A stretch of DNA of 64,000 nucleotides from Akkermansiaceae bacterium UBA4589 (GTDB lineage: Bacteria; Verrucomicrobiota; Verrucomicrobiia; Verrucomicrobiales; Akkermansiaceae): assembly GCA_002387565.1 (NCBI GenBank), contig DGJT01000038.1, forward strand, positions 1-64,000. Reading direction: 5' to 3'. Positions 35,102 to 42,303 of the stretch are shown here, piece after piece. Position 1 is the stretch's first letter, and the number at the start of each line of letters is the position of its first letter. The position numbers were made by a program, and so were the translations under genes. The notes under the pieces were generated by a model. The model was not told where the DNA came from. It made no database searches and saw nothing but the letters and a program-made list of their open reading frames with translations.

Positions 35102-36400
35102 ATGAGCAAGGATTGGCAACAACAAGATTTAGACTATTGTTGGCATCCTTTTACTCAACAACAAGAATGGGCTCAACAATCTGACCAAATCCTTAGCATA
35201 GAAAGCGGTCAAGGGGTATGGCTTACCGATCATCAAGGTCAAAGTTATATTGACGGTAATGCTTCTATTTGGACCAATATACATGGTCATTCACATCCAG
35301 TAATTAATGCTGCCATTTCTAAGCAACTTGGCGCTATATCTCACAGTTCTTACCTTGGTTTTGCTCACCCTCTTGCCTCGCAATTAGCTGCAGAACTTGT
35401 CGAATTAGTTAGTGATACTGATTTAAAAAGAGTTTTTTATTCAGATGACGGTTCTACAGCCATTGAATGCGCTATGAAGATGGAGTTGCAATATCGTGTG
35501 CAGAATCAGCAAAAAGACAAAACAGAGTTCATCGCTTTTGACCAGGCTTATCATGGAGACACTATGGGGGCTGCGGGTTTAGGGGGCGTGTCTTTGTTTC
35601 ATGAAAAAATAAGCCATAAAGGTGTCTTATGTCATCATGTACAAAATTTAGAGAGCTTACAGCACTTGAGCCCAGAGGTATTAAATAGAGTGTGTGCCGT
35701 GGTTATAGAGCCGCTCATCCAAGGCGTGAATCAAATGCGCCCATGGCCAAAAGGAATGCTCAAAGAATTACGAGCATGGTGCGATGAGCACGATATACAT
35801 CTCATTCTTGATGAGGTCATGACTGGTTTTGGGCGAACAGGAGTTATGTTTGCCTATCAGCAAGAGGGTATTTCTCCAGATTATATTTGTTTGGCCAAGG
35901 GACTTACTGGTGGTTACCTGCCGATGGCTGCAACACTCACGACAGAAAAGATTTATCAGGTATTCTTAGGTGATTTTTCTGAAAATAAAACTTTTTATTA
36001 TGGTCATAGTTATACGGCTAACCCATTAGGCTGTGCTGCTGCTTTGGCTAATTTACAATTATTTAAGGAAGAACAAACCCTCGCCCAATTACCAGCTAAA
36101 ATTCAAGTGTTAGCAGCTAGTTTAACTCAGCTCAAAGCAACGCACCCTCAAGTCTATGAAGTGAGGCAGTGTGGCATGATCAGCGGCATAGAGTTACGCC
36201 AATCTAATGGAGAGAAGTTCCCAGTATCTCAGCGAGTAGGGCATCATGTCTGTCTAGCGGCCAGAGAGCACCAACTACTCACACGCCCCATTTTAGATAC
36301 TATCGTGTTTCTGCCGCCACTCTGCGTCACAGAATCAGAAATAGAGCAATCTATACAGGCAATATCCAAGGCTATTGACCAAGTGCTGTCTGGTGCTTAA
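35102..36400 (+). CDS. bioA: Adenosylmethionine-8-amino-7-oxononanoate aminotransferase
   Basis: PLP-dependent enzyme converting KAPA to DAPA in biotin synthesis, with S-adenosylmethionine as amino donor. The 432-residue sequence has the BioA hallmarks: CWHPFTQ near residue 14, DGNASIWTNIHGHSHP, YSDDGSTAIECAMKM, YHGDTMGAAGLGG, LILDEVMTGFGRTG and the PLP-lysine region CLAKGLTGGYLPMAAT. I prefer the ATG at 35102 over the TTG at 35066. No other bio genes are in the window. Its 3' end overlaps the convergent symporter gene by 29 bp. Confidence 0.93.
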   Translation: MSKDWQQQDLDYCWHPFTQQQEWAQQSDQILSIESGQGVWLTDHQGQSYIDGNASIWTNIHGHSHPVINAAISKQLGAISHSSYLGFAHPLASQLAAELVELVSDTDLKRVFYSDDGSTAIECAMKMELQYRVQNQQKDKTEFIAFDQAYHGDTMGAAGLGGVSLFHEKISHKGVLCHHVQNLESLQHLSPEVLNRVCAVVIEPLIQGVNQMRPWPKGMLKELRAWCDEHDIHLILDEVMTGFGRTGVMFAYQQEGISPDYICLAKGLTGGYLPMAATLTTEKIYQVFLGDFSENKTFYYGHSYTANPLGCAAALANLQLFKEEQTLAQLPAKIQVLAASLTQLKATHPQVYEVRQCGMISGIELRQSNGEKFPVSQRVGHHVCLAAREHQLLTRPILDTIVFLPPLCVTESEIEQSIQAISKAIDQVLSGA

Positions 36401-37982
36401 GTGATGGCTTAGGTGTGCCAAAAAGCGTAGGTAAATAACCTCCAGCGATAGTTAACAGGCAGCCAACTGGCCACATCCACACATCGGCAAACAAAGGAGT
36501 GAGTTTTTGAGTTTCGCCGTTCCAATCAAGAGTGGGTAATTTACCCAAGATATGACCAATACTTCCTGAATTGATAAAATCAAGGCTCGCAATCAAGGCG
36601 TAGATGTCAGTTCTCAAAATAGCAGTGAGGCATAAGCTCACCACAACCCCAAGAATCAAACCTAGCTTGTTACACTTACCTAGAATAGCCACGAGAAAGA
36701 TGCCGAGCATAGGCCCCATCGTATAACTAGTTAAGCCAAAGGCGAGAGGGAGTATGCTGATTTTGTCTTGAGCCGCAAAGAGCAGGTACGTGAACCCAGA
36801 GAGTAATACTCCCCAAATCACTACCATGATTTTAGATTTTAAAAGGTAAGCTTTTTGCTGCTCATCAGTTTCCAGTGGAGCTTTAGAAATAATAGATAGA
36901 GAGGTTTGACTGAGCGCTGCTAAAATTGAATCTAAACTTGAGATAGCGGCTGCAAATACGCCAGCGAGAATCAGCCCCCGTACTCCATTGGGTAGATTAG
37001 TTACAATCCAGGTAGGGAAAACATAATCATTACTTTTGTTAAAAAGTAGGTTTTGCCATTCTGCAGGAGGGAACTCTTTGTAATAAACAAATAGAGCGGC
37101 ACCTACAAGTAGCATAAGCATCGTGAGCAATTGACCAACACTACTAAATATAATCGCTTTACGTGCGTCACTAGGGTTTTTACAGCAGAAAATACGTTGC
37201 GCATTGAGCTGATCTACACCAAAAGCAGATAGATTTTGAAAAGGCACAGCGAGTATAGCCACCCACAAGGTGAATTTCAAATTAGCTTCAAAGCGTGTGT
37301 CAAAAATTTGGAATTTCCCCGCTTCACCAGCAGTCGCGACAAAATCAGCCCAGCCACCATTGAGTTGAGAAATAATGACAAATAGAGCGACTAATCCTCC
37401 CACAGTAAATAAGAAGAATTGCATCACATCCGTCCAAATAACAGTACGCATACCTCCTAAGCAAGTCCAAGCAATCGCAAATAAGCCTATGATGAGAATA
37501 CATACGCCCATAGGCATTCCTGTAATGATAGTAAGCGGTAATGCAGCGACCAAAACCCTAACACTCTGTCCTAAGATACTGCCTAAACTAAAGAGTATAG
37601 TTGCAAGTACTTTGACCCATTTGCCTAATTGTTGCCCCATAAAATCATAGGGACTGTAACAGTTTTTGCTGTAAAAGAATTTCACAAAAAAGACACCTAC
37701 TAAAACCCGCGCCAAAATAGAGCCTATACCCCATTGTAAATAGGTGAAATTACCATTCATCGCGTAGACAATCCCTGGAACTCCAATAAAAGTAACGCCA
37801 CTAATTTCAGTCGCTATAATAGATCCAGACACCGCTTGCCACGGTAACGTTCTACCACCTAGAAAAAAGTCGTCAATAGTGGCTTGCTTGCCTTTGAGTA
37901 AATGTCCAACCCAAGTGGTAAGTAGTAAATAACCGCCAATAATACACCAATCTAAAGCGGAAAATAAGTCATTAGGCATCAT
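36372..37982 (-). CDS. Sodium/solute symporter (SSS family)
   Basis: A 536-residue inner-membrane transporter with about 13-14 transmembrane helices. The start (DWCIIGGYLLLTTWVGHLLKGKQATIDDFFLGGRTLPW) and the segment SIIATEISGVTFIGVPG match the SSS family, which couples Na+ entry to uptake of sugars, amino acids, organic acids or vitamins. The SGLT-like motif GLILAGVFAAAISSLDSILAALSQTS around residue 335-360 is also present. Overlap with the 3' end of bioA is convergent. A biotin-related substrate cannot be inferred from this. Confidence 0.88.
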   Translation of the reverse strand: MMPNDLFSALDWCIIGGYLLLTTWVGHLLKGKQATIDDFFLGGRTLPWQAVSGSIIATEISGVTFIGVPGIVYAMNGNFTYLQWGIGSILARVLVGVFFVKFFYSKNCYSPYDFMGQQLGKWVKVLATILFSLGSILGQSVRVLVAALPLTIITGMPMGVCILIIGLFAIAWTCLGGMRTVIWTDVMQFFLFTVGGLVALFVIISQLNGGWADFVATAGEAGKFQIFDTRFEANLKFTLWVAILAVPFQNLSAFGVDQLNAQRIFCCKNPSDARKAIIFSSVGQLLTMLMLLVGAALFVYYKEFPPAEWQNLLFNKSNDYVFPTWIVTNLPNGVRGLILAGVFAAAISSLDSILAALSQTSLSIISKAPLETDEQQKAYLLKSKIMVVIWGVLLSGFTYLLFAAQDKISILPLAFGLTSYTMGPMLGIFLVAILGKCNKLGLILGVVVSLCLTAILRTDIYALIASLDFINSGSIGHILGKLPTLDWNGETQKLTPLFADVWMWPVGCLLTIAGGYLPTLFGTPKPSLKHQTALGQ

Positions 37983-38060
37983 GATATAAAGTAGATTAAA
38001 AAGGTTATAAAAACTGATACTTATGCAAGAGCATAGACTGAGCTAAAGCAATGAAAAATA

Positions 38061-38089
38061 TTGTTGTTTTATGTGACCTGTGCTAGAAA
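38061..38089 (+). promoter_or_regulatory. Possible promoter of ribB(A)
   Basis: TTGTTG (38061-38066), 17 bp, TAGAAA (38084-38089), giving a leader of about 15 nt before the ATG at 38112. The -35 is weak. The 129-bp region before the gene lacks the conserved blocks of an FMN riboswitch. Confidence 0.35.
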
Positions 38090-38111
38090 CAGACCCTTCC
38101 TAAATCACCCT

Positions 38112-39194
38112 ATGAGCCACTCACCTATTAAATTTAGTCCTATTGAGGATGTTATTGCTGATCTTAAACTCGGTAAATTAGTCATGGTGGCTGATGATGA
38201 GCAACGCGAGAATGAAGTCGATCTTATTGGAGCTGCTAATGCGTTAACGGCAACACAGGTTAATTTCATTGTTAAAGAAGCAAGAGGTCTTATCTGTGTA
38301 CCTTTAGAAGAAGATAGAGCGCAGCAGCTACATCTACCCATGATGAGCCAGAATAATACCGAGCGCCACCAAACAGCATTTACTATATCTGTAGATGCCG
38401 CAGAAGGTATCACCACAGGTATTTCAGCACAGGATAGAGCCGTAACTATTAATTTACTAGCTGACCCTAAAGCGACGTTTAAAGACTTTGTGCAGCCTGG
38501 ACATATTTTCCCCTTACAAGCTGTACCAGGAGGCGTTTTGCAGCGTGCAGGTCATACAGAGGCGGCTGTTGATTTGATGAAACTAGCAGGTATTGAGCCA
38601 GTAGGTGTTATTTGTGAAATTCTCGGTGATGATGGTGAAATGGCACGTGTAGGAGAGCTAGGTGAGTATCAAGACAAGCACCAACTCAAAGCTTGTCACA
38701 TCACAGACCTCATCAACTACCGCAGAAGAAGCGAAAAACTCATCCACTGTTCGCAAGAATTTAGCTTACAAACAGCCCATGGTGAGTTCTCTGCCAAAGT
38801 CTACGAAGTAGAAATCGACAATGTGCAACACTTAGTCCTTAGCAAAGGAGACATAGATCCAACAGCGATCACACTGGTGCGTGTGCATAATGAATCGACG
38901 ATTACCGATGTGTTTTCAAACGATACTGAAATAGACAGAGCTTTAGAGCTCATCTCTCAAGAAGGGGGAGTGCTCCTCTACTTGCGCCAAGAGCAACTCA
39001 GTATCAATCTCAGTTCAGTGCTTCCAGCAGAGAATACAGCTCCACCATCTAAAGATTTACGTTACTACGGTATTGGGGCGCAAATTCTCTATGATTTAGG
39101 TGTGCGTAAAATAGAATTACTCACGAGCCACCCTAAAAAAGTCATCGGCTTAGAAGGTTACGGCCTAGAAATTGTCTCGCAAAGGAAATTTTAA
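38112..39194 (+). CDS. ribB: 3,4-dihydroxy-2-butanone-4-phosphate synthase with degenerate GTP cyclohydrolase II domain
   Basis: Riboflavin-pathway enzyme. Residues ~1-205 form the RibB domain with the acidic DDEQRENEVDL motif, the RGLICVPL segment and the GITTGISAQDRAVTI loop ending in PGHIFPLQA and GHTEAAVDL. Residues ~210-360 resemble the RibA domain. However, at the place where GTP cyclohydrolase II has its zinc-binding cysteines the sequence reads VRVHNESTITDVFSNDTEIDRAL, without Cys. The second domain is therefore probably catalytically dead, as in other RibBX-type fusions. I chose the ATG at 38112, as 17 upstream residues do not fit the family. Confidence 0.9.
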   Translation: MSHSPIKFSPIEDVIADLKLGKLVMVADDEQRENEVDLIGAANALTATQVNFIVKEARGLICVPLEEDRAQQLHLPMMSQNNTERHQTAFTISVDAAEGITTGISAQDRAVTINLLADPKATFKDFVQPGHIFPLQAVPGGVLQRAGHTEAAVDLMKLAGIEPVGVICEILGDDGEMARVGELGEYQDKHQLKACHITDLINYRRRSEKLIHCSQEFSLQTAHGEFSAKVYEVEIDNVQHLVLSKGDIDPTAITLVRVHNESTITDVFSNDTEIDRALELISQEGGVLLYLRQEQLSINLSSVLPAENTAPPSKDLRYYGIGAQILYDLGVRKIELLTSHPKKVIGLEGYGLEIVSQRKF

Positions 39195-39201
39195 AAAGAA
39201 C

Positions 39202-39229
39202 TTGCTAAACGAGTGAAATCCACTACAAA
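39202..39229 (+). promoter_or_regulatory. Possible promoter of the tRNA gene
   Basis: TTGCTA (39202-39207), 16-bp spacer, TACAAA (39224-39229), about 20 bp before the mature tRNA 5' end. Both hexamers match consensus at four positions. Confidence 0.35.
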
Positions 39230-39249
39230 TATCACACCTTAATTTTAAA

Positions 39250-39325
<76 letters not shown>

Positions 39326-39422
39326 TAAGTCATTCAGTCATACAACTGAATTAAAAGTTGATTCAACTGATTTTAAATGGTTTTTTAGTTGATTTTTTAG
39401 CCATTGTATCAATAATTTGCGC

Positions 39423-40205
39423 ATGTCTGATTATTCAAAACCTTTAGAAGGAAAAGTAGCCGTTGTTTTTGGTGTCGCTAACCGTCGTAGTATTGCATGG
39501 GCTATTGCTCAAGCTTGGAAAGACGCAGGAGCCACTCTTATTTTTAACTACCAAGGAGAAAGACTCAAAGATAAAGTAGGTGACCTAGTCGAAGCTTTTG
39601 GCGAAGACACACCACTCTATCCATGTGACGTCACTTCTGATGCAGAAATTGACGCTTTCTTTGACAAGGTCAAAACACACACAGACAAAATCGACCTCAT
39701 GCTCCATTCAGTAGCCTTTGCTCCTAAAGAAGCTCTCGAAAACGAATTTGTAAGCACCGAGCGCGAAGCGTTCAGAATCGCTCACGATATCAGCGCCTAC
39801 TCACTCGTAGCTCTCTCTCAACGTGCAGCCCCAATGATGACCGAAGGTGGTAGTATCATCGCCATGAGTTACTACGGAGCAGAAAAAGTCGTGCCTAACT
39901 ACAACGTCATGGGTGTAGCCAAAGCCGCTCTCGAAGCCTCAACACGTTACCTCGCCTCAGATTTAGGTAAGCTCAATATCCGTGTTAACTGTATCAGTGC
40001 AGGTCCAGTGCAAACTCTAGCCGCACGTGGTATCTCAGGTTTCAGCGCAATGATCAAACATTACGAAGCCAACGCCCCACTAGGTCGTTCATGTAGCCTA
40101 GAAGAGCTAGGTGGCACAGGCGTGTTTTTAGCCAGTGATGCCTCAGGAGCGATTACAGGGCAAGTCCTATACGTTGATGGGGGCTACCAGATCATGGGCA
40201 TGTAA
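39423..40205 (+). CDS. fabI: Enoyl-[acyl-carrier-protein] reductase (NADH)
   Basis: Last reductive step of fatty-acid chain elongation. The 260-residue SDR protein has the FabI-type N-terminus GKVAVVFGVANRRSIAWAIAQAWKDAGA, LMLHSVAFAPKEAL, and the active-site pair in SYYGAEKVVPNYNVMGVAKAALEA (Tyr-x6-Lys spacing as in FabI), then NCISAGPVQTLAARGI and GQVLYVDGGYQIMGM. The start is ATG at 39423. A TTG six bases earlier is less likely. It lies 97 bp after the tRNA gene. FabI is the target of triclosan-type inhibitors, and no FabK/FabL/FabV is seen here. Confidence 0.95.
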   Translation: MSDYSKPLEGKVAVVFGVANRRSIAWAIAQAWKDAGATLIFNYQGERLKDKVGDLVEAFGEDTPLYPCDVTSDAEIDAFFDKVKTHTDKIDLMLHSVAFAPKEALENEFVSTEREAFRIAHDISAYSLVALSQRAAPMMTEGGSIIAMSYYGAEKVVPNYNVMGVAKAALEASTRYLASDLGKLNIRVNCISAGPVQTLAARGISGFSAMIKHYEANAPLGRSCSLEELGGTGVFLASDASGAITGQVLYVDGGYQIMGM

Positions 40206-40218
40206 AAATAAGGGACTA

Positions 40219-40336
40219 AGAGGGTTCTTTTGGCGATAATAGCCACTTGATGAAACTTTCGCAGTGCTCAGCTATGTCTAATAGCCTGCGCGCTACGATT
40301 TCATCAAGCAACTATTCTCATCCAAAACTCCACCTA
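40219..40336. repeat. Hairpin element B (interspersed palindrome)
   Basis: Nested inverted repeats: TTTTGG/CCAAAA and AATAG/CTATT in the outer arms, perfect CTTGATGAAA (40246-40255) with TTTCATCAAG (40299-40308), and an inner stem GCTAT (40271-40275) with ATAGC (40281-40285). The inner stem is framed by GTGCTC on the left and CTGCGCG on the right with loop GTCTA. The right end carries TCTCATCCAAAACTCC, the same motif that opens the tandem repeats at 14.75-14.96 kb. Confidence 0.65.
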
Positions 40337-40395
40337 TTCGCCCACTTATTTTAAATATAAGTATAGCTCACTGTTTTGCAGATAAACTAACTCTT

Positions 40396-40449
40396 ATCAA
40401 CTGCCGTGATGCTCGTGTATGTCTGAATACACTGCGCGTCACGTTTGAT
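40396..40449. repeat. Hairpin element C (interspersed palindrome)
   Basis: ATCAA (40396-40400) pairs with TTGAT (40445-40449), CGTGA (40405-40409) with TCACG (40439-40443), and GTGTAT (40415-40420) with ATACAC (40427-40432) around the loop GTCTGA. The flanks TGCTC and TGCGCG match element B, while the inner stem sequence is different but still complementary. The rest of 40206-40639 contains repeats but no gene that I can support. Confidence 0.65.
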
Positions 40450-40511
40450 TTCGAGCTACTTTCTCAAGCAAAAAAGCGAGCGCTCTATCTTATATTTTAA
40501 TTAGTTCAATT

Positions 40512-40587
40512 AAGCCTGCTTGTTCATTCAAGTGGGCTTTTTCATTCAAGCGGGCTTTTTCTGTGTTTTTTGTGAGTTCTGTGGTTC
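40512..40587 (-). repeat. AAGYGGGCTTTTT duplication and CCACAGA-type repeat, copy 3
   Basis: TTCATTCAAGTGGGCTTTTT and TTCATTCAAGCGGGCTTTTT are direct repeats of about 20 bp (40522-40560). They run into TTTTTCTGTGTTTTTTGTG and AGTTCTGTGGTT (40556-40587), the third copy of the CCACAGA-type repeat, in the same orientation as at 14961. The same order (GCGCTGGCTTTTTT then the repeat) occurs before murD. Confidence 0.6.
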
Positions 40588-40608
40588 TTTTTAATAAAGC
40601 TAATTTTG

Positions 40609-40645
40609 TGCTTAGCTCATTTTTAACTCTTAATTTTAACTATCC
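40609..40645 (+). repeat. TGCTTAGC-type low-complexity repeat, copy 3
   Basis: GTGCTTAGCTCATTTTTAAC followed by TCTTAATTTTAAC matches the tandem units before murF (11951-12048). It overlaps the last codons and stop of hprK on the other strand. Confidence 0.5.
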
Positions 40646-41614
40646 ATTAATACCGCCTTGCATTTTTTTGAGGATGCGTTGGTTGAATTCGTCTGCCATG
40701 TCGTAGCCGACGTCGCGTAGTTGGTGTTCGAGGGCGGCGACTGCGACAATGCGGGTGGTGTCGCGTCCAGGGGCGACGGGAATTTCCATGAGAGGGACGT
40801 CCATGCCTAGCATTTCAAATGTTTCGCGGCGGATGCCGAGGCGGTCTACGTTGTTGAGGTCTTGCTGTGGCTTGAGGTTGACTATGAGGTCGAGTTTGGC
40901 CTCGTTGCGGATACTGCTCAGACCAAAAATATTAGCGACATTGATAATACCAATACCTCGCATTTCAAGAATGCCTTTGGTAAGTTCATTGGATTTGGCG
41001 ATGAGTTCACCGTTAATTTTGTGAACGTTAACGATGTCATCTGAGATGAGGGCGCCGCCACGCTCGAGTAGACCTATAGCAGTTTCACTCTTACCTGTAC
41101 CACTAGCTCCCATGATAAGGATGCCTGTGCCTTGATATTCAACCATACAGCCATGAATGGACATGCTAGGTGCAAATAGGTGCTCGAGTCTTAAACTGGC
41201 TAAATTAAGGAATTCTGGGGTTCTAATATCTGAGTAGATAATAGGGACTTTGGCAAAATCGTTGTCAGCGAGTGCGATGAGTTCATCGCTGAGCTCATTG
41301 TCTTTGGTGACGATGATACCAGGGATGTCTTTGTTGCAGAGCTCGGCAAATTTAGAAGCCGCTTCTTTTTGTCCTAAATGTTCAAGGTAAGAGATTTCAG
41401 AGTTTCCCAATACTTGTAGTCTAAGGTAGGCAAAGTAGAGATAAAATCCTGACAGGGCTAAGCCTGGTCTGTTAACAGCTGGCTCTTTGATAGTTCTGTC
41501 AAAATACTTTTCCCCAGAGATGATTTCTAATTTGAGCTCTTCTTTTTCGTGCTCGTAGAAAGTACCAATAGATACTTCGCTGACTTCTCTAATTTTTTTG
41601 ACAGGATTAATCAT
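40640..41614 (-). CDS. hprK: HPr kinase/phosphorylase
   Basis: Bifunctional enzyme that phosphorylates and dephosphorylates a serine of HPr-like proteins, linking carbon status to regulation. The 324-residue protein has the HprK N-terminal domain (~1-130), Walker A GASGTGKSETA at 169-179, the following GALISDDIV and the family signature EMRGIGIINVANIFG. Length is typical. No ptsH or PTS permease gene is in view, as often in Gram-negative bacteria where HprK serves regulation only. It follows the nitroreductase gene by 23 bp. Confidence 0.94.
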   Translation of the reverse strand: MINPVKKIREVSEVSIGTFYEHEKEELKLEIISGEKYFDRTIKEPAVNRPGLALSGFYLYFAYLRLQVLGNSEISYLEHLGQKEAASKFAELCNKDIPGIIVTKDNELSDELIALADNDFAKVPIIYSDIRTPEFLNLASLRLEHLFAPSMSIHGCMVEYQGTGILIMGASGTGKSETAIGLLERGGALISDDIVNVHKINGELIAKSNELTKGILEMRGIGIINVANIFGLSSIRNEAKLDLIVNLKPQQDLNNVDRLGIRRETFEMLGMDVPLMEIPVAPGRDTTRIVAVAALEHQLRDVGYDMADEFNQRILKKMQGGING

Positions 41615-41637
41615 GATACTTGTTACTGGATAATGGA

Positions 41638-42279
41638 TTAGTGATGCTGGATAACGAGCTTGTCTTGGCTATAACGGACTTTCGGCTCTTGCATGTAAGG
41701 GTCTTGTTCACTGCGGTAACCTAGGGCACAAGCTACTGTGGTTTGGAAACCTGAACCTTTGAGATCTAGTACATCATCATAAGCTTTTGGATCGATGCCC
41801 TCTAGTGGACAACTATCCACGCCAAGAGCTGCTGTGCTAGTGAGTAGTAAGCCTAAGGCGAGGTAAGCTTGGTGTTGAGACCAAGAGAGAAAGTCTGCAG
41901 GAGATTTGTGCTCAAGAAAGCCGTACATCATGTCTTTGTAGAACTGGAGCTCTTCTAGAGTTTTTGAGCGTTCTTGGCTCAGAGTCATCACCCAATCTTC
42001 GATAGCTTGTTTATCAAAGCTAGATTGTGAGGCTAAGACTACAAGGTGAGAGCAGTCCGTGATTTGTGGCTGATCCCATGAGTGAGCTTTGAGTTTTTCT
42101 AAGAGCTCTTGTTTACTAATGACGATGAATCTCCATGGTTGTAGACCAAATGAGGAAGGGGAGAGCTGTAAGCTTGAAATAATAGAATCTAAAGTAGTTT
42201 GATCAATGGTTTTAGTTGTATCAAATTGTTTAACAGCATAGCGCCATTGCAAGGCTTGGGTAAGTTCTGTTGTTGTCAT
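41638..42279 (-). CDS. Nitroreductase-family NAD(P)H-dependent oxidoreductase
   Basis: A 213-residue FMN-dependent enzyme of the nitroreductase superfamily. The N-terminus ALQWRYAVKQFDTTK, the LQLSPSSFGLQPWRFIVI stretch and the C-terminal ALGVDSCPLEGIDP and ACALGYRSEQDP are typical of NfsB-like or dihydropteridine reductase-like members. The natural substrate (quinone, pterin or nitro compound) cannot be told. It lies 24 bp downstream of lptD in the minus-strand run. Confidence 0.88.
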   Translation of the reverse strand: MTTTELTQALQWRYAVKQFDTTKTIDQTTLDSIISSLQLSPSSFGLQPWRFIVISKQELLEKLKAHSWDQPQITDCSHLVVLASQSSFDKQAIEDWVMTLSQERSKTLEELQFYKDMMYGFLEHKSPADFLSWSQHQAYLALGLLLTSTAALGVDSCPLEGIDPKAYDDVLDLKGSGFQTTVACALGYRSEQDPYMQEPKVRYSQDKLVIQHH

Positions 42280-42303
42280 TATCGCAGTTAAGTTAGGTGT
42301 TGT

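Noticed and set aside
37983..38111. FMN riboswitch before ribB
   Set aside because: The region is short and lacks the conserved FMN aptamer blocks. No terminator or sequester stem is seen.
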